A stretch of DNA of 60,000 nt from Membranipora membranacea. Its lineage: Eukaryota > Bryozoa > Gymnolaemata > Cheilostomatida > Membraniporidae. This document shows positions 46,673 to 59,045 of the stretch, piece by piece (position 1 is the stretch's first letter; each line of letters starts with the position of its first letter). The position numbers were made by a program, and so were the translations under genes. The notes under the pieces were generated by a model that saw nothing but the letters and a program-made list of their open reading frames with translations, had not been told where the DNA came from and searched no databases. Location of the stretch: the NCBI GenBank assembly GCA_914767715.1, contig OU612075.1:9116001-9176000 (forward strand), read 5' to 3'.

Positions 46673-49600
46673 AGGGGTAACAAAGCTTTTTGTCTTAGGA
46701 TAAGATGAGACTTCTTTGTATCCATTGTCCAGATAAGCTCTCGAGCCAATCTTGAAAAATTTTAGTACCCTTGAAAATGAAGATTACTGTTGACCACCGG
46801 TTATCGATCATGATCAGCATTTTTATTTTATCATCACAGGCAGGTATGATTCCAAACTACCGTAATGACATCATGACAACGATAATACGCTGTGCATTCG
46901 GGCTTACTGGTAACGCCTGCAAACTAGTCATTATCCCGGATAATGCTCCATCCCTGCCTGGAGACAAATATGCTGTGCAATGCTGCGCTGCCATAATTAA
47001 GGAAAAGTAAGTAAAACTTATAATTTGATATCAACCACTTTTCAAAGTATTATACGGTGTAAAATTTTACCTTGTCATTCCCAAAACTCTAGTTTGTCAT
47101 GTTTTTTGTTGTAATTAAATACTTGCTTGGGAGGTTGCCCCCTCTTGTACAGATGATAAATTAAGCTGACAACTCCAAAGTAATGCATCACTCGATTTTA
47201 ATCAGCTGAGATACAACAGGGAGGGTGGTGTGTATTTATAGTCAATGTCAAGATAACTTCCATAGTATGTGAAAATGCAATAGATAGACTTTGATCTAAT
47301 CAATATAGCTGTAGTGTGTTATTTGAGACTTGTTGTGACCCCCCTCCCCTCCCTAAATCAAATTGCTGTAACCACAGGCTCAATAAAAATAACAGATCAC
47401 AGATGCTCAACACGAAAACTCATTGTTAGTCTAAGTGCTTGAAGGTTGCTTTTCTTTGTTTCTCAAGTGACATTTCAATATTAACCATTGATAATAGAAT
47501 GCAACTCTCAAAACAGTCTCAATATCTCAAAGCAAAACGATGTAATCTCCAAATCAGTCGACCTTCCAATAATCAAAAACTCTGATCTACTGCATATGAT
47601 AAGATGATAATACTCTGTTTTCCTTCTAGCCTCACCAATATAGTCTTACCGCCGCAAAGTCTAGACCTTGTATCAGAGTATATGGCTATTCACCACAGCA
47701 CACTAAGGCCAATGAAGATGGTAGCATTAGGAGGACAGATATACTCCAGAGGCTACAGGGAACGTCTGCAGAAAAACCTTGGTGGAATCGTGGCTGTAAG
47801 TTTGGCCTCTATATATCAGTGTTTATGGTAATCTTTAGATTGAGACGGATGTTCATGGGGAACTTTTGATTTTGTGGATTGAGAATGGCAACAAAAGTTC
47901 TGCCAGCAAGCAGCTGTTGAAAACTTGTCTGCACAATGGATATTATAATAAGACCAATAATTATAATTATAATTAAGTCTATGGTCTGCACCCAATAATG
48001 TGCTTTTCGTGTGACTTGAAACTAGGTTATTTTGATCTTTTTTGTAATGATTAGAGAATGTCGTCAGAGTGTCAAGCTATCCATGGTTTGTTTTCAGCTT
48101 TTTGGTCAGATTATTAAATTAGGTAAGGAATGAAAAATAAACTGTTCCTGATGGCCTGATATCCTAGTGGCCCTTATGGTATTTATTTCAGACTCTTTAC
48201 GGTATGTCGGAATGTAACCTCATCGGTCAAAGTCCATTTGGCTCTTCAGAGCAAGCAGAAGAAGACAGAATGGAATGTAAACTAGCTGCTGCTCTTAATT
48301 CAGAGGTTGGTTGGAGATAAGTTCTTAGGTGAAGGAATATTCGACTGGTCTCACTCATATAGCTTAGTCAGACATTCGTTTGTGGTCAATCACAAATAGA
48401 ATGTTGTTATCACAATAACGCCGTCTGGTATTTTAAGTCATCTAGGGGTACACAATATATAACAGCCTACCCTTCTGATTCATGTCATAGTACTCTACCA
48501 ACAGCATTGGTCTGCCATTTCTTGATCGTTGAAGTGACAGACATGTCTCACAAAATCTTATCATAAGGAGCACCTGTCGGATGTGTGTCTGTCTAAAGTA
48601 ATATAAAAGTATCAGTTTTCAGACATTGCTTTGTGAATGTTAGCTATAGGATAATTAGGCTAGTTTTGGGTTGTCTTTGGGTTAATTGGCGAAGGGGTTA
48701 TCACAAAATAAATAGACTGAGTGAATGTTAGCTACCCATAAAGTTCTCTATTTCAGGCATGTTCAAAAAAGGTGAACTTGTCCTGCGAATTTTTTAGACA
48801 TCTAGGGCGAACCGATCCATCTTATAACCTCAATCTGATTATCTACAATGTTATATTCCTTAGACATCTACTTTGTAGTCCCTCCACAAAATGGCCCTCA
48901 CTAGCCTTATCTGTTTAGTTGATCGTCATTGTAATTATATTAAAAAGAGATCTGCAGTCATCCAATACAACACAATATGCGCCATTTCATAAGGTATGTT
49001 TTCCTCACTAGACTTATTGATGTATATGAAGCAAATCACGACATTGACATCGATATCGATATTATTTTGTCTCAGGTAAGGATGGTGGACACCGCAGGTA
49101 ATGTTGTTGATATAGGCGAGGTAGGTGAGATACAGATAAAATCTTCTAACTTTTTCTCAGGCTACAAGGACGAACCAGAGAAAACTAGACAGCTGTATAC
49201 AGATGATGGGTTTCTAAAGACTGGGTGTGTTGGACAACAGTGTTTAGTATAGCTTGTAAGATCAGCAATAATCAAGTCATGATAACAGAGTTTGCAATTG
49301 CCCCCTCTGCCGATAGCCACATATCAGTAGAGGGGCCAACTCCAAATTCGGGCAAAACCGCATCGATGGCTCTGTGTATCTTAGTAATTTACACCATTAT
49401 GCTGTGATATCGGACACAATGACAGGTGTAAGAAGTTGATGAATATACTTAACCCCTTTATATGATATAATATTTTTTCTCATCCTTCTATCTATATGTT
49501 GTGTTTGTTTATCATTCAGGGACGTTGGTGTCATGTTTTCCGACGGAAAGTTTCAGGTCAGAGGTCGTCGCTCTGATGTTATCAGATTTAAAGTAGACAG

Positions 49601-50775
49601 GAAGGTTGTGTGGCCAGCTCCGATAGAGAACGCCATTTCCACTCACCCTAATGTACTTGATGTCAGGGTAGGCATACATTAAACTTCCTCTAAAGCTTCC
49701 ATTCCAATGCTGCAGTGTGTTCTGCTGTATGTCAAAGATAAATCATATGTCCTAAAGGTGTTGATTGTCAATGAGAAGGTAGTTAAGTGATCAAATTTAA
49801 AGATTTAATTTTACTCGTTGTCTTATCATACACTCTTAATGACAACTGCTCAAATATTTAGATAAGGATGGATCATATTTGCTTGCATTTGGCGTTGTTC
49901 CCTCTCTAGCGGCAAATGTCTTAAAAATTGAGTAATTTGAAGTCAGACAGGACACAATTCCGATGTGCAATTAAAACAGCAACAAACCTCATTTCTCCAG
50001 AGATGTAACACATAACTTAACTAGTATCATGTAGGTAATTAGGTTGATTCAATATTAGCTAACCATAAATTCCATTTATTCAAGCCTGCACTGAATGGCA
50101 TCATTATAATTACTTATGTATATATCGTAGGTTTTGTCTTGTCAGATCAATGACACTAAAGGTGACGAGCTTGTCTACTGCATCAGGTAAGTCTAACTCT
50201 TTACAACTTCAGTTAAAGATAACCATCTGTTCTCTGTGATGAGTGGAATATATTATACATTAGATCTAGAGGGATGTCATACTAATTACCAATATGCATT
50301 TGACTTCTCAGATAATGGAGGTGACACACGATCATCCAAACCTAATGATAAGACCGACATCTGATAGAAGCTGACAAACTGACATTGATATTACACTTTT
50401 GGACTCTATATTTCTTATTTTGAGGCAATTTCTATGTAATATAAATATGCCCCCCCCCTCCCCCTAATTGATTGCTGGCGCCACACTTTATACACCCCTA
50501 TACTTTATCGTATAATATTCATATAATATTATATATCGTGATCAGAGTGGGGAGGAGGGCTGATCTGATACATATTGTACTCAGGTATGAGGTAAGCTTC
50601 AACACATTCTTAGAGTGATTTGGTCTGTCAGACTGTGTCAGCTTAAGTCTACCCCTATAGTTGTACAAGTGCTCAGACAGCTGCAAGGTAGTTAAAAAGA
50701 CATATTGCATGATAATGTAATGCCAAAAAATCGCACTTGCTGCGGTCTGAACACCTATACTACCTCTATGGTTCT

Positions 50776-50865
50776 ATGAGCTTGTCTTTTATTATTAGAG
50801 AAGTTGTCGTATCTCGTCACGTTTCACGTTCCCGGACAGATTACATGAGCTTGTCTTTTATTATT
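50776..50865. repeat. 48-bp insertion flanked by 21-bp direct repeats, intron 11 of copy B
   Basis: ATGAGCTTGTCTTTTATTATT occurs at 50776-50796 and 50845-50865; only one related copy exists at the matching point in copy A (about 31351). The 48 bp between are absent from A. Confidence 0.75.
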
Positions 50866-51975
50866 ATCTTGCTGACTTTTGAATAACTTAGTGCCATTTT
50901 TATTCTCCTATCTTTGTAGGTTAGAAAGCGGTGCTGATCAGTTTTCGACAGAAAATCTCTTGGATTATTGCAAGGAAAAAGGGGTGAGTCAGTTAGATTT
51001 GGTAGAGAAGCTGCAAGATGTGCAAAATTTTTGCAGGCTTTATAACATCTGGAGTTAGAAACCTTATGTCAGTTTAGGTTCAGTAGATGTTTGTTCAGAC
51101 CTGGAATTACGAGGACTGAGGTTCAATATATGGTTGGAGATAAACATATATATATATACATACACATACTACGTATTTATTCTGGTAGTAAATAAGTTCC
51201 AGGACCTTTGTACAGAAACGAAGATAAAAAGGAGGATGCTAATAAAATAAACAGACTGTCTACTCTCGGACTGACCATTTAGATGTTACCTTAGTCACGC
51301 TGATGTACGTCATAGAGAAGTGTTAGAATAGAAAGTAGGGTGTAAAACTCCCATGAACAAATGATTATAAGGTTATGACAACTGGTAATATATTGATGTT
51401 ATGTTTGCAGCTTGTTGACCTCCAGTTCCCACACAGAGTTTTATATTTTGACACATTTCCACACACTGGTAATGAGAGAAAGGTGAGCTCTTATTGAGAG
51501 ACTGGACATTTTGGTCATGGCCCCTTGGGACTTGCACGTCTGTATTTTGCTGATGTCCAGTATTGTCCACCTAAAAACCCAAAAAGTGGGTTGTTGATAC
51601 TGGGAATAAATATATACAAGCTTGTAAGTCTCATGGGCTCAGATAAACTGCTTCTTTGTTATGCATATATATTGTATTTGAAACTCCTTGGAACCAAAAT
51701 TAATTGCGCCCCATCTCTGAATTATTTCAATGCATCCTTGGACTGTTAGCAATTTTTAATCTAAAATTGGTAACCAATTATATCATATAGCCTCATCATT
51801 AGTCTTGATTTTGGGTTAAAAACTTCACCAGCTCAGCTTCATAATCTTGTAGACCAAACTGCACATATCATGCAATCTGGTTTGATAATCGTTGTAGGTT
51901 AACACTCGAGCACTGAGAGATCAGGTGATCAACCTCATCAGCAACGATGTTAAGTTGGGACTGCTGACACAGTAG

Positions 51976-54117
51976 TCTGAAACATGCGCTCGCACTACTA
52001 TTTATCACACCTAAGTTCTATACGCAATATTATGTTGGCTTTTTAGTGTTATACCTAAACCGCTAGGTCGCTCAAAATTGTCAATGTAGCCGGTGCCATA
52101 TTTTTGCAACTGTACCTACTATTCAATTTGATTGTGTGTGTGCATGCCTTCAAGTTAAAAATTTACTAATTTCCTTTTTTCTGAAGTCAGCATTTAGTTT
52201 CGGCTAGTCACAAGTTATCTCTATATTAGTTATACTAAAAGTTAGAGCTATATTCTAATAAATGAAGCATCCTTAAAAACTGTATTCCTTTTAATAACGC
52301 ACAAGGTGAATGTAAACAAGTATCTGTTCCCTTACATGATTATTTACCTTTTATTTACATTTACCACAAAACAGCGAAACAGCTTTATTTTAGTGTTTTG
52401 ATTCCCAATTGCAAAACATGTTGATTCATTACTGTCCCCACATCTCTGGGTGATTTGCAATCCTTTGTGTGACCACAGCTGTTGCAGTGTGGTGGCTGCC
52501 TCCGTGTGTCCGGTTGTGTTATCCTTGTTTTTGGGTCTCGTTGTCCAGCGTGAATCATTTTCCAAACATTGTGACACTATCAAGCCCTATTTTTACCTTT
52601 TCTATTATTTTTGATGATTCAATAATCCTGGTACAGTAACAACAACCACCATATAAAAAGCACTGACTTACTCATCTAGAATTCAGTTTACTAAACAGTG
52701 CTCACTTGACACAGATCGCTGTCATTTTATCTATCCGTTTGTCATATCAAACAAGCTACCAAAGAATACTACTGACAACGTATACAAGAGACTACAGAGG
52801 TTTGTCTTCATCTCCGCCGACAGATATTAATCCTTTATCATATTTGATGTACAGACCTTTATACTTATTATACTCAGCATTTGATGTACCTCACAATTAA
52901 TTGAATAACACATATTATCCATTATTATCAACTATTGTCATTATTTACAGTTTTTACACGCAGCATCATAGTTTATTCAAATCCGACGATTAATAAAGGA
53001 ACAGTTAGATTCCAGCAAGTGTTAATTGTCAATCTGATCTGCTGTGTTGAAAGCCACTTCTCCTAACGTATACGGGGCCAGCTACAGTGAAGCTACTGGT
53101 TCTCCTTGCTGGCTTGATCAAGGAGATTGATTTAGGAGTAGTGTTTTTTTTGTGATCTTTGGTTGATGCAGGACAGCCTCTCCACGGTACTACAGGAGTT
53201 ACCTTCCTGTGCCGCTCTATTTTTCTGCTGCATTCCTCTTCTTACACAACACAGCACAACACAACACAGCTAATTATGAATAAAAAAGGGAAATCATAAA
53301 TCAATGATGACTGCAATATTTATATATTTAATATATATTGAGAGAGTATTCATGTGTGATATGTTAAACTGTTGCAAACTCCTGTGAATGCTTTATTTCT
53401 TTAGGGTGAATTAATGGCCATATATGGAAGAGATCCTATTTTTGCAATGTAATGTGTTATTGCCCATGAATTGCAGATTGGCGTGGAAACTGAAGTAGCT
53501 CTCAGCTACATGGCTATACCTCTTACATATGTCACCTATCTGCTAAGCACAGCAGGTCAGCACTATCAACCTAGTAGAATATCTTGCTTTTATCAATAGC
53601 CCTGTTACTGAATGATGAAATAATTAATTCTATTAGAAGTTGTCATTCCATAGATAAGTAGATGACAACTCCGACATAAAAATACAAACTTATTTTAAAG
53701 TTATGAATTTAGATTGTCCTAGTTAGTGACAACACCCATCTAATCTACTGGGTATGAAGACTTGATTATGAGGGACTGTCTGCATCATGACAATCTGAAT
53801 TGTGACATTAAGCAACTGTTAACCAATAAGTTCATTGTTTTAACTCATGAAATATAGTGTAAGTTTTGTGATTGTGATGGTTTACATAGACACTCTTCAT
53901 AGACCAGGTAAGAAGTTATAATCTCTAAGCTGTATTATTAACCTGTTTCAATGAAACAATACAGGCATATAACATGAACATGAAAGATCTGTGTTTTGCA
54001 TATCGTAAAAAGGGTTTTATTGCGAAAATCTCTATAAACATAAAGTTGTATAGTAATGACTTCAGCTTCTGCATTAGGAAAAGAGTAAATGTAATAATGT
54101 TATGACATTTCTTGTCA
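51976..54117. other. Intergenic region between units 2 and 3
   Basis: The first ~300 bp match the 3' flank of synthetase copy A. The rest is AT-rich with no supported exon. A CCHC-like reading on the minus strand near 52455-52530 (HCNSCGHTKDC) might be a retroelement scrap but is too short to call. Confidence 0.4.
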
Positions 54118-54229
54118 TCGGCTCAACAGGCTGATAAAATTTTCTTGAGGATGTTGTAATCTCATGTATCTTTTGCCACAGGTATAAACAGTTACTTTTG
54201 AGCAGCAAAAACTTTGATTGTCAACTGAG

Positions 54230-54515
54230 TTATACGCCAACTCGCATGCCCAGTTTGAAATACGCAAATATATACGCAAAAACAATGAAGAAGCATTCTG
54301 GCTCACGACACCCGGAATCTGACTCTTGCTGTGTTAAGAATTTGAACGCTTCTTTTAGCCAATGATATGTCATTGTAGGATTGTTGCATGTATAGTAACA
54401 TCCAGCCAGTTTTGTGTAAATTAGAAGAGTGAACATAGTGGTAAGCGTTGATATCATCGGCTTAGCTGATAATGCTTTCTCAAAGTTTTCTATGGCACGC
54501 ACAAATCGAGAGAAC
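54230..54515 (-). pseudogene. NTase-TPR copy 3, C-terminal fragment only
   Basis: Encodes only the last ~85 residues of the family: FEKALSAKPMISTLTTM, then NNPTMTYHWLKEAFKFLTQQ and REPECFFIVFAYIF, matching the end of copy 2 at 35563-35810. Homology stops near 54515, where unrelated sequence follows; there is no NTase domain. The 3' flank is shared with copy 2 (GGCTCAACAGGCTGATAA). Confidence 0.8.
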
Positions 54516-54639
54516 CTAACCTGAGGTGGGATAATGCTTCTATAAATTTTATAGCCTAAGACCAGCCACCTGTAAACACGGATACTGGTTATTTTTTTTG
54601 AAAGGATTACAGCTGCTTTCACATATTGGGAAAATTCAT

Positions 54640-55250
54640 AGATACTAGTATTTTAGGCTTAAGTGGTGTATACATGTAGTATGATAATGGTATTAAAGTA
54701 TTGGCTACTCCTTCCTTCCATCTCTGGTTTTCATCCATTTCATTTTCATCTGCCTAAATAACTGCCTCCTTCTCCTATGTATTTGTATAACTGTAAGCTC
54801 TACGTTGGGGAATGTCTTACCCTTTTAAAATTACATCCATTTCCCAATCCATAGCATAGTTAATAGACATGCATGCATGTTGGGTGGCTCAGTATGCCTA
54901 ACCCATATCCATAATATAACATTTCTCCTATCGTAAATGTGAAATGAAATTAGATTAGGGGATATAATGTTTGTGACTCGTATGAAATGGAAACATTCAT
55001 CGCGACTTATTTTCATCGAACATAATTTTTTCGAAAAGCATGTCGCGACTGTTGAGTTTCGAAAATAATCAATATTTATTTATTTTTAGAGGTTTTCTAG
55101 AAAGTTTACAGATAACAGAGTAGTTAAAAAGTAACTTGTTGACCTCTACACACAGTTAAATACACAATAAAAAAAAGGGGGTTATACATAAATAAATGAC
55201 GATGTTCTAGAAATGGGAAAGTAAGTTATATATGGCTTTATAGAAATAGA
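54640..55250. other. AT-rich intergenic stretch
   Basis: No exon, RNA gene or named repeat recognised. Confidence 0.4.
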
Positions 55251-55253
55251 AAT

Positions 55254-55254
<1 letters not shown>

Positions 55255-55293
<39 letters not shown>

Positions 55294-55885
55294 TGTTCTT
55301 GTGACGATTATTATCAAAAGAATTAGTTAAAAGATAGTAGACTGTCAGCCGTTTTGCATTTCAGTCTGAAATTGTGCAGCAGATTTAAGAGAGCTGTTTT
55401 GCCAAAATGTGTCCTAAAAGAAGGTTTTATTACTGAACATTTACTTCTAAGGGAGCGTTGGTGTTTATTGGACTTTTGCACCAGGCAAAGAATATGCTTT
55501 GATGCTTTATTTTTGAATAATTTTTTATGTGTAAATTTGTGAAATAGGTAATGTCTTCTACTTTTCAGGGTGGGTAAGTTTAAGAGTGATCTATCAGTTG
55601 TGACAGAAAACTTTTTAGGTGCAGATATTATGATTCTAATTGCTTTATTCTGAACTTTTTCAATTGTGTCGGATGTTTTTTGAGTGCCTTCTAGGTAGAG
55701 AGATGAGCAGTATTCTAGGATAGGTCTGACGAGAATTTTGTAAGTCCTTAAAGATTCCTCAACATTCATGTATTTTTTCAGTTTTGAGAGTAGGTATACT
55801 ACTTTGTTTGCTTTCGTTGCTGTTTCATTGGCATGGATGTGGAAAGATAAATCAGTATCCAGGGTAACCCTAGTACATTGATAGA
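55255..55885 (-). mobile_element. 5'-truncated LINE, reverse transcriptase C-terminal end
   Basis: Minus-strand reading starts near 55870 (LDTDLSFHIHANETATKANK), passes VRPILEYCSSLYLEG and VQNKAIRII, and stops at 55323. A (TA)n tract at 55255-55287 follows the stop, as expected for the 3' end of a LINE ending in a simple repeat. The frame is open for 148 residues from 55769, so it is relatively young. Confidence 0.8.
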
Positions 55886-56153
55886 CAGTTTTGTCAATAT
55901 GTTCGGTGAAAAGGTCGCGAATAGCCTAATTGACCTAACAAAACAGCATCACAAAGAGAGAGTTGTGAAAATCAGTGATTTATGAGACCTAATACAATTC
56001 AACTCCTCACAATCAACATGCTCCCCTGCCAAACTATGGTAATCATTCGCACAATATTGTGTTCTTACCCTCCTATGGCTGCAGCTGATCAGTACCCTTT
56101 CTTACACCTCCTTGTAATCAAGTCATTCGATCAGCTTTGGATAATCATTGTAG

Positions 56154-56225
56154 GTCGAGAGCTGAGTGATCATGTGGCCAACCTTCTCGAGAATGATGAT
56201 AATGTTGGGATTGCTGAGACAGTAG
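56154..56225 (+). pseudogene. Synthetase copy C, last-exon relic
   Basis: After TTGTAG, the sequence GTCGAGAGCTGAGTGATCA through GAGACAGTAGTCTG parallels exon 14 of copies A and B with substitutions and a 1-nt shift. The other 13 exons are not found in unit 3. Confidence 0.6.
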
Positions 56226-56239
56226 TCTGGCCCACATGA

Positions 56240-57052
56240 CTGTATTTCTATATCACACTCGATTGCATGCACATATAATTGAACTGACGCTCAATGATGC
56301 CATGTTGCTCTAATCATTCAATGTATAGCCAGTGTAACATTATATTTATAATTAAATTATTGACTAAATTATTGATTAAATGTTGATTAAATTATTGACT
56401 AAATTATTCTAATATTATTGATTATTATTGACTTTTGTGTCACCTTATTCTAGACATTTGTCACGGAACTATACCGTGATTTGAGAATCCATTCTAGAGA
56501 ACATGTTGGCTGATCAATTGATGGGTGAACTCTCGGATTATATGGATTCATCCCCCTCTCTGTGACACAAATGTCAAAGATCAATTTTACACAAACTTAT
56601 ACATCATTTTATCACAATGAAGAGTAGTCCCGGTTTGAATAAAGTTCAAATCCATAAACAATCTTGAAATATAGCTGTTGACTTTACTTGCTCAATGCTA
56701 ACATTCCAATGCGTAGTGGAAGAGTGAACTGTCGTCACTGAGTAGTTTGAATTGGTAAACTACTAGCGAAAATGTTGTAGAAGAGTGGTAAGTGCAATTG
56801 AGCTGAGTTTATTCTGCCTTTTAACATGTGTCGCAATCTTTGCGTAGCACAGTAACAGTAGTGATGCTGTTTACAAAGGTTTGTGTGGTGAATGTCCTTG
56901 ATTGACCTGTCGAAGAATGCTGACGCACGACCGCTTCTTTTTGACAACTAACTGTCATTGATGATAAAAAAACTTCATTCTCAATATATATAACAGCGAT
57001 TGATTTTCTTTATTATCGGGATAGAAAAATCCGGCTCCGTGACTGTGTGAAT
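56240..57052. promoter_or_regulatory. 5' flank of the dispanin-like gene
   Basis: AT-rich with a run of TTATTGACTAAA-type short repeats near 56345-56425. No exon was supported. The promoter of the plus-strand gene at 57053 should lie at the right end; TATATATAA at 56984-56992 is a possible TATA box about 65 bp before the ATG. Confidence 0.35.
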
Positions 57053-58464
57053 ATGGCTCAACCTCCTCCTTCAGGATACCCCCCTCCCTCGCCTTCAGGG
57101 TACCCCCCTCCTGGGTACCCCCCTACTGGTTATCCTCCTCCTGGTTATCCCCCGCAAGGCGGATACGCACCCCAACCAGCTTATGGAAATTATCCACCCC
57201 CACCAATAGAACCTTCAATGCCACATCATCATGATCGTGCTGACCCTATAGCTATTGCCACATGGCCAGTCTCTATAGCTGCATGCGCATGTATGCCTCT
57301 GCTCGGCTGGATACCTTTAGCACTTGCATGTAAGTACCTGGTATTGAGATTCACTCTGCGCATGTGCGAACTGTTGAGGCATACGTTCGTCTCTGCAGCA
57401 TAGGGCTTGAACTAATTCACCTAGTCTGAGTACCCAAATTGGAAAAACGATGGAAACCCATAATTTGGAAATATTTGAGCCTAAGTGGAACACTGGCTTT
57501 TATATCTTATAACCTTGAACCATGGGAGTTGCCTTTCTTGATTGAAGGCAGCGCCACCATATCTGTACTGCAGAGATAGACTATGTCACAAGGCTATCAT
57601 GCAGGCAGAGTGATTGAGATTCGTCAGTGTAAACGATGACCTTGATTTGCATTTTTTTTCCGCCATTACATCATTTTGTATAAGATGTCACTTATGCTAA
57701 CATTTTGGTTTGTTTGATCATTTGCGAACTTCAAATTGGAATTATAATAGGTAGGTCACTCTTTAACTACTGCTGCTACCCAAGCAAATGTTGTGGGATT
57801 GTTGGGTTAAAATCGCAAGTCTGTCTGTCTAAAGACTGAGAAATAAAGATGCCTGAAGGGCGCGGCTGCCATATTCGGCGACAAGTTACTCTCAGTTTGC
57901 AGGCAGGTCGGAACACACCTGGGGCTTCAAATGAGCCCAGTAGGCGGTAGACTGCATCAGGATTCAAACCCGAGACCTCCGGCTCCTGTTCATTGATTTC
58001 TGTATAGCTCATAACTTACAAGATGAGGCTGCAATCTCAGCATTATCACCTAATGGGCAAATAATTTGCACAACAAACTGATTGTCAAAATTAGGGTATG
58101 CAACTAATTATCGAGCAATCTATTTATTCAATGAGCACATATATGTGTGAGTGGCAGCAGTGGTTTAAGGTCTGGCCGTATGACTTACTGAATGGCTGAG
58201 TGTTTCAAACATTAAGTCTTTCTCTGAAATTTTTCAGTCAGAGCAACCGAGATGAGAGTTGACGAAGATAGAAAAAGTGCGAGAAAAAAGGCTGTAATTA
58301 TTGGCTCGGCCATCATTGTAGTATTTACCATTACTTACTTGGTACTTATATCCTGGGGGACCAAGCTTGGATATATAAAGTTTTCGAACTTTGCCAACAA
58401 AACCATTAATTCAGCTACTTTACCTTCGCTAGCTACTTTACCTACTACCTCTCCAACTAAATAG
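57053..58464 (+). CDS. Proline-rich CD225/dispanin-type membrane protein
   Basis: Two exons: 57053-57329 (ATG in AATATGGCTCAACC) and 58238-58464 (ends TAG). They join in phase 1 to give 167 aa. Residues 1-60 are a Pro/Gly/Tyr tail with GYPPPGYPPTGYPPPGYPP-type repeats, as in annexin or dispanin N-termini. Residues about 65-95 form the first hydrophobic segment (IATWPVSIAACACMPLLGWI then PLALAF), followed by a charged loop (RATEMRVDEDRKSARKKA) and a second membrane span (VIIGSAIIVVFTITYLVLI). This hydrophobic - basic/acidic loop - hydrophobic plan with LALAF and a KxA run resembles CD225 (IFITM/PRRT/SYNDIG) proteins, which sit in plasma or endosomal membranes. The C-terminus is Ser/Thr-rich. 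Sequence identity to the family is low, so the assignment rests on topology. Start choice: the first ATG in frame. Confidence 0.65.
57365..57615 (+). repeat. Dispersed repeat copy in the dispanin-like intron
   Basis: Contains CGTCTCTGCAGCA, CAAATTGGAAAAACGATGG and GTTGCCTTTCTTGATTG; the same sequence is inverted at 58855-59045, and a third copy is at 45113. Confidence 0.65.
57835..57995 (-). mobile_element. tRNA-derived SINE
   Basis: Minus strand reads a degenerate B box (CGGGTTTGAATCCTGATGC), then the family body GGTGTGTTCCGACCTGCCTG and CAAACTGAGAGTAA. It lies in the intron of the dispanin-like gene. Confidence 0.7.
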
Positions 58465-58854
58465 AGACACACGGCCAGAGAGCCACATTGTTACATTAAT
58501 TCTAACGCCCTCGATGCCCTTCATATCTCTGCCTACAATATACATTGCTCAATGCTTTAATTTGCTGAAAGGTATGAGGTATTTAACTTAAGGTTATCAA
58601 AAGAGCGGCCTTAAAACTTTACATCCATTGAATTGTACTATTTAATTCAATTCAATGTTTACATCTGAATAGCAGTTTTTTCGATTTATTCAAATAGTCA
58701 GTTTACTGAATTTCATATTTATAAATGTATTGTTTTGAGACCCTGAGCTGGGCAAGAAAATATCTTTCTATTTATCCGGAGAAACATCTGGCCAATTAAA
58801 ACTAATACAGCAATTCAGAGATCTGTACTTTTTTGTATGTATTGCTTGTTCTAC

Positions 58855-59045
58855 CTGCAAGATAGCCTTGCGGCATAGTCTATCTATGCAGGTTGGCGAT
58901 GGTGGTGCTGCCGTCCATCAAGAAAGGCAACTCCAAGAGTTTAAGTTTATGAGACGGCAAAGCCAGTGATCCATTTAGGCCCTAATACATCCAAATTATG
59001 GGTTTCCATCGTTTTCCCAATTTTGGTGCTCGGTCAATGTGTGTT
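58855..59045 (-). repeat. Inverted copy of the dispersed repeat
   Basis: Reverse complement of parts of 57365-57615 (CAATCAAGAAAGGCAAC-like and CCATCGTTTTCCCAATTT). With the 57365 copy it forms an inverted pair around exon 2 of the dispanin-like gene. Confidence 0.65.

Larger units (their letters stand above)
43955..51975 (+). pseudogene. Acyl-CoA-synthetase-like gene copy B, 5' part damaged
   Basis: Same 14-exon plan as copy A: 43955-~44092 (truncated exon 1), 44421-44505, 44913-45070, 45826-46006, 46260-46346, 46840-47006, 47630-47795, 48192-48305, 49076-49224, 49520-49667, 50131-50186, 50920-50983, 51411-51482, 51898-51975. Exons 3-14 match copy A in length exactly and are open. Two lesions lie at the 5' end: the last ~42 nt of exon 1 with its donor are replaced, and exon 2 is 85 nt instead of 135, a 50-bp deletion that shifts the frame. 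Motifs GSTGFPK, YGMSE and GFLKTGD survive, and A10 again reads TGNERK. It is probably a recent pseudogene; a downstream start giving a shorter protein cannot be excluded. Confidence 0.82.

Noticed and set aside
52344-52583. Gene with a CCHC zinc-knuckle
   Set aside because: Only HCNSCGHTKDC in a short frame, with no flanking gag-like or other coding sequence.
53460-53610. Exon of synthetase copy C near 53475
   Set aside because: An AG acceptor and a short open stretch exist, but the residues do not match any synthetase exon.
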